64,000 nucleotides of DNA, from NCBI RefSeq assembly GCF_014203715.1, contig NZ_JACHJP010000001.1, positions 124,001 through 188,000 on the forward strand, written 5' to 3'. A model generated the notes under the pieces. It was not told where the DNA came from. It was given only the letters and a program-made list of their open reading frames with translations, and did no database searches. Position 1 is the first letter of the stretch. Each line of letters opens with the position of its first letter. This DNA comes from Streptosporangium saharense. GTDB lineage: Bacteria > Actinomycetota > Actinomycetes > Streptosporangiales > Streptosporangiaceae. Positions 61,398 through 64,000 of the stretch are shown in pieces. Position numbers and translations under genes: made by a program.

Positions 61398-63731
61398 ATG
61401 TCTGTGCTCGATCTCGCCGCTGCCAGTGAGCCAGCGGTTTCCCTGAGCGGTTCTCACTTCAACATCGTGATCGCTGTGGCCATTGTGGCCCTGATAGCAC
61501 TCGCCGTGGCGGCCGTGCTGGTCCGGGAGGTGCTCGCTGCCAGCCAAGGCACCGAGCGCATGCGGGACATCGCGCGAGCCGTACAGGAAGGAGCTTCCGC
61601 GTATCTGACGCGGCAGTTCAGAACCCTGGCGTTGTTCGTGGTTCTCATACCCTTCCTGCTCTACCTGCTTCCCGCCGACTCGACCGGGGTGGCCGTCGGC
61701 CGCTCCGTTTTCTTCGTGGTGGGCGCGGTCTTCTCCGCGCTTACCGGCTTCGTCGGCATGTGGCTCGCGGTCCGGGGCAATGTCCGGGTCGCCGCGGCCG
61801 CCCGTGAGTCCGGCGAGAAGGTCGCCATGCGGATCGCCTTCCGCACCGGCGGCGTGGCCGGCATGATCACCGTCGGCCTCGGCCTGCTCGGCGCCGCCAT
61901 CGTCGTGATCGTCTACGGTGGCGAGGCCCCCGCCGTGCTTGAGGGCTTCGGCTTCGGCGCCGCGCTGCTGGCCATGTTCATGAGGGTCGGCGGCGGCATC
62001 TTCACCAAGGCCGCCGACGTCGGCGCCGACCTGGTCGGCAAGGTCGAGCAGGGCATCCCCGAGGACGACCCGCGCAACGCCGCGACCATCGCCGACAACG
62101 TGGGCGACAACGTCGGCGACTGCGCCGGTATGGCCGCCGACCTGTTCGAGTCCTACGCGGTCATGCTGGTGGCCAGCCTCATCCTCGGAAAGGTGGCCTT
62201 CGGCACCGAGGGCCTGGTCTTCCCGCTGGTCGTGCCCATGATCGGTGTGCTCACCGCCATCATCGGCATCTTCACCACCGCCCCGCGCAAGGGTGACCGC
62301 AACGGGATGGCGGCGATCAACAGGGGATTCTTCATCTCCGCGGCCATCTCCGCGATCCTGGTCGCCGTCGCGGCCTACCTGTACCTGCCCAGCAGCTTCT
62401 CTGCGCTGAGCGGGGTCGACCCGCAGATCGCCGCGATCACCAGCGACCCCCGGCTGATCGCCATCGGCGCGGTGCTCATCGGTCTGGTGCTGGCCAGTGC
62501 CATCCAGATCCTCACCGGCTACTTCACCGAGACCAACCGGCGTCCGGTCAGGGACATCGGCGAGAGCGCCCGCACCGGTCCGGCGACCGTCATCCTGTCC
62601 GGCATCAGCGTCGGCCTGGAGTCGGCGGTCTACTCGGCGCTGGTCATCGGTGCCGCCGTCTACGGGGCGTTCCTGCTCGGCTTCGGCAACGTCACGATCG
62701 CCCTGTTCGCGGTCGCGCTCGCCGGAACCGGTCTGCTGACCACGGTCGGCGTGATCGTGTCGATGGACACCTTCGGCCCGGTCTCCGACAACGCCCAGGG
62801 CATCGCCGAGATGTCCGGCGACGTCGAGGGAGAGGGCGCCAGGGTGCTCACCTCGCTCGACGCGGTCGGCAACACCACCAAGGCCATCACCAAGGGCATC
62901 GCGATCGCGACCGCCGTACTCGCCGCGACAGCCCTGTTCGGCGCGTTCAGAACCGCGATCGAGACCCAGCTCGCCTCGGCGTCGCAGGGGGTGAAGGACG
63001 CGCTCGGGTCGTTCGCCACGTTCAACCTGAGCGTCGACTCGCCGAACGTGCTCGTCGGCCTGGTCGTCGGCGCGGCGGTGGTGTTCATGTTCTCCGGCCT
63101 GGCGATCATGGCGGTCGGCAGGGCGGCGGGCCGGGTGGTCTTCGAGGTCCGCGAGCAGTTCCGCACCAAGCCGGGCATCATGGCGGGCACCGAGCTGCCC
63201 GACTACGGCAGGGTCGTGGACATCTGCACCCGTGACTCGCTGCGGGAGCTGGCCACGCCGGGTCTGCTGGCCGTACTCACGCCGATCGCCGTCGGTTTCG
63301 CCCTCGGCTACCCGTCGCTGGGCGCCTTCCTCGCCGGTGCCATCGCCTGCGGCACGCTGATGGCGGTGTTCCTGGCCAACTCGGGCGGCGCCTGGGACAA
63401 CGCGAAGAAGCTGGTCGAGGACGGTCACCACGGGGGCAAGGGGTCGGACGCCCACGAGGCGACGATCATCGGCGACACCGTCGGAGACCCGTTCAAGGAC
63501 ACCGCGGGACCGGCGATCAACCCGCTGCTCAAGGTGATGAACCTGGTGGCGCTGCTGATCGCCCCGGCCGTCGTGATCTACGCCGACAACGTCGCGCTGC
63601 GGACCGGGATCGCCCTGGTCGCGGTGGTCATCGTGGTCGGCGCCGTCGTGGTCTCCAAGCGCAGGTCGGCGAGCATTTCTCCGACCGAGGAGAACCACGT
63701 GGACCGCACGAGGGAGCCGGTCGGAAGCTGA
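61398..63731 (+). CDS. hppA: Membrane-bound proton-translocating pyrophosphatase
   Basis: A 777-aa pump with about 16 membrane segments that couples PPi hydrolysis to H+ export. The substrate motif GGGIFTKAADVGADLVGKVE, then IPEDDPRNAATIADNVGDNV, is present, as is the C-terminal IIGDTVGDPFKDTAGPAINP. In VGNTTKAITKG a Lys sits at the position that separates classes, indicating the K+-independent type. ATG 61398 has GAGGAGAG upstream; the longer in-frame start at 61164 is rejected. A strong terminator follows. Confidence 0.95.
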   Translation: MSVLDLAAASEPAVSLSGSHFNIVIAVAIVALIALAVAAVLVREVLAASQGTERMRDIARAVQEGASAYLTRQFRTLALFVVLIPFLLYLLPADSTGVAVGRSVFFVVGAVFSALTGFVGMWLAVRGNVRVAAAARESGEKVAMRIAFRTGGVAGMITVGLGLLGAAIVVIVYGGEAPAVLEGFGFGAALLAMFMRVGGGIFTKAADVGADLVGKVEQGIPEDDPRNAATIADNVGDNVGDCAGMAADLFESYAVMLVASLILGKVAFGTEGLVFPLVVPMIGVLTAIIGIFTTAPRKGDRNGMAAINRGFFISAAISAILVAVAAYLYLPSSFSALSGVDPQIAAITSDPRLIAIGAVLIGLVLASAIQILTGYFTETNRRPVRDIGESARTGPATVILSGISVGLESAVYSALVIGAAVYGAFLLGFGNVTIALFAVALAGTGLLTTVGVIVSMDTFGPVSDNAQGIAEMSGDVEGEGARVLTSLDAVGNTTKAITKGIAIATAVLAATALFGAFRTAIETQLASASQGVKDALGSFATFNLSVDSPNVLVGLVVGAAVVFMFSGLAIMAVGRAAGRVVFEVREQFRTKPGIMAGTELPDYGRVVDICTRDSLRELATPGLLAVLTPIAVGFALGYPSLGAFLAGAIACGTLMAVFLANSGGAWDNAKKLVEDGHHGGKGSDAHEATIIGDTVGDPFKDTAGPAINPLLKVMNLVALLIAPAVVIYADNVALRTGIALVAVVIVVGAVVVSKRRSASISPTEENHVDRTREPVGS

Positions 63732-63747
63732 CGGCCGAACCGGTGTG

Positions 63748-63776
63748 AAGGGGTGCACGGTCACCGTGCACCCCTT
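63748..63776 (+). terminator. Terminator after hppA
   Basis: Stem AAGGGGTGCACGG / CCGTGCACCCCTT, 13 paired bases with a 3-base loop, then TTGCC. Confidence 0.85.
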
Positions 63777-63814
63777 TGCCGTCAAGGGGACCCCTCGGTG
63801 GAAGACTGACCCGT

Positions 63815-63919
63815 ATGGAACAGCAGCCCTCAGGAGGCAGAACGCTCGTGATCATCCTGTTGGCGATGGTCGTGGTCTTCGCGGCGATCGTCGGCCTGGC
63901 GACGTGGGCGTCGAGGTGA
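63815..63919 (+). CDS. Very small single-pass membrane protein
   Basis: A 34-aa product, MEQQPSGGRT then a hydrophobic helix LVIILLAMVVVFAAIVGLAT and a short WASR tail. The stop overlaps the GTG of the next gene (GTGA), which supports real translation. A GTG inside (63849) with GAGG upstream is an alternative start. Function unknown. Confidence 0.55.
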   Translation: MEQQPSGGRTLVIILLAMVVVFAAIVGLATWASR

Positions 63920-64000
63920 GCGGGACGCGGACGCTGGTCGTCCTCAGGCACGCGAAGGCGGCGCACGTCCCCGGTCTCGCCGACCGGGAGCGGCCCCTCA
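63916..64000 (+). CDS. Phosphohistidine phosphatase SixA-like (partial)
   Basis: The first 28 codons of a histidine phosphatase, cut by the window end. VSGTRTLVVLRHAKAAHVPG shows the LRHAK form of the RHG catalytic motif used by SixA. The phosphatase would remove phosphate from histidine in signalling proteins. Confidence 0.75.
   Translation, partial: MSGTRTLVVLRHAKAAHVPGLADRERPL

Noticed and set aside
61344..63785. Long minus-strand open frame opposite hppA
   Set aside because: His/Asp/Arg/Gly-rich shadow frame; the plus strand encodes an intact pyrophosphatase.

Overview
The window comes from a high-G+C actinomycete. Evidence: strong GC third-position bias, frequent GTG/TTG starts, a WhiB protein, BldG with a partner anti-sigma kinase, a MarP-type protease and an actinobacterial Tad/Flp cluster. 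Codon style and the repeat seen near 42 kb suggest Streptosporangiales (inference; no rRNA is present).

Layout. (1) 0-9 kb is accessory: a siderophore uptake operon (lipoprotein and two FecCD permeases), a GntR/TetR fusion regulator divergent from a flavin monooxygenase, an aldo/keto reductase divergent from a TetR gene, an orphan holin and two small secreted proteins. (2) 9.4-19.4 kb and 38.6-63.9 kb are conserved chromosome. Read together, their order recalls, from memory, the Mycobacterium tuberculosis block from Rv3683 down to about Rv3649: metallophosphoesterase, PonA2-like PBP, WhiB4-like, two ArsA-like ATPases, RidA, MBL hydrolase, Crp, [break], Nth, NUDIX, MarP, EphE-like hydrolase, holin-like protein, Acs, TadZ/A/B/C, Flp-like, TadE/G, DUF1998 helicase, then BldG, its anti-sigma factor and a proton pyrophosphatase. 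(3) Crp and Nth are adjacent or nearly so in that block but lie 19 kb apart here. The gap holds an APC permease / TetR / P1-peptidase unit and then a lower-G+C island of about 15.5 kb (22.9-38.4 kb). The island has an IS5-type element at each end. A broken duplicate of the P1-peptidase 3' end sits at its far side, so the island looks inserted at, or flanked by, a repeat of that gene.

The most interesting system is inside the island at 24.5-36.8 kb. Four overlapping genes (28167-36760) encode a tandem Cas4/AddB-like Fe-S nuclease, a pPIWI_RE_Y/REase-like protein whose nuclease site looks degenerate, a DinG-like helicase and a pPIWI-RE protein, a divergent prokaryotic Argonaute/PIWI relative. 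A soluble Ser/Thr kinase is divergent from the operon and an AfsR-like STAND ATPase with TPRs is convergent with the kinase. The three-gene pPIWI-RE island is known from comparative genomics as a predicted conflict/restriction system. The additional tandem nuclease, the apparently dead REase and the kinase/STAND pair are what may be new here.

Other notable points: tadZ carries a +1 frameshift; DnaA-box-like 9-mers precede three Tad transcription units; several regulators sit beside clear palindromic operators; and two overlapping DasR-like sites lie upstream of acs.
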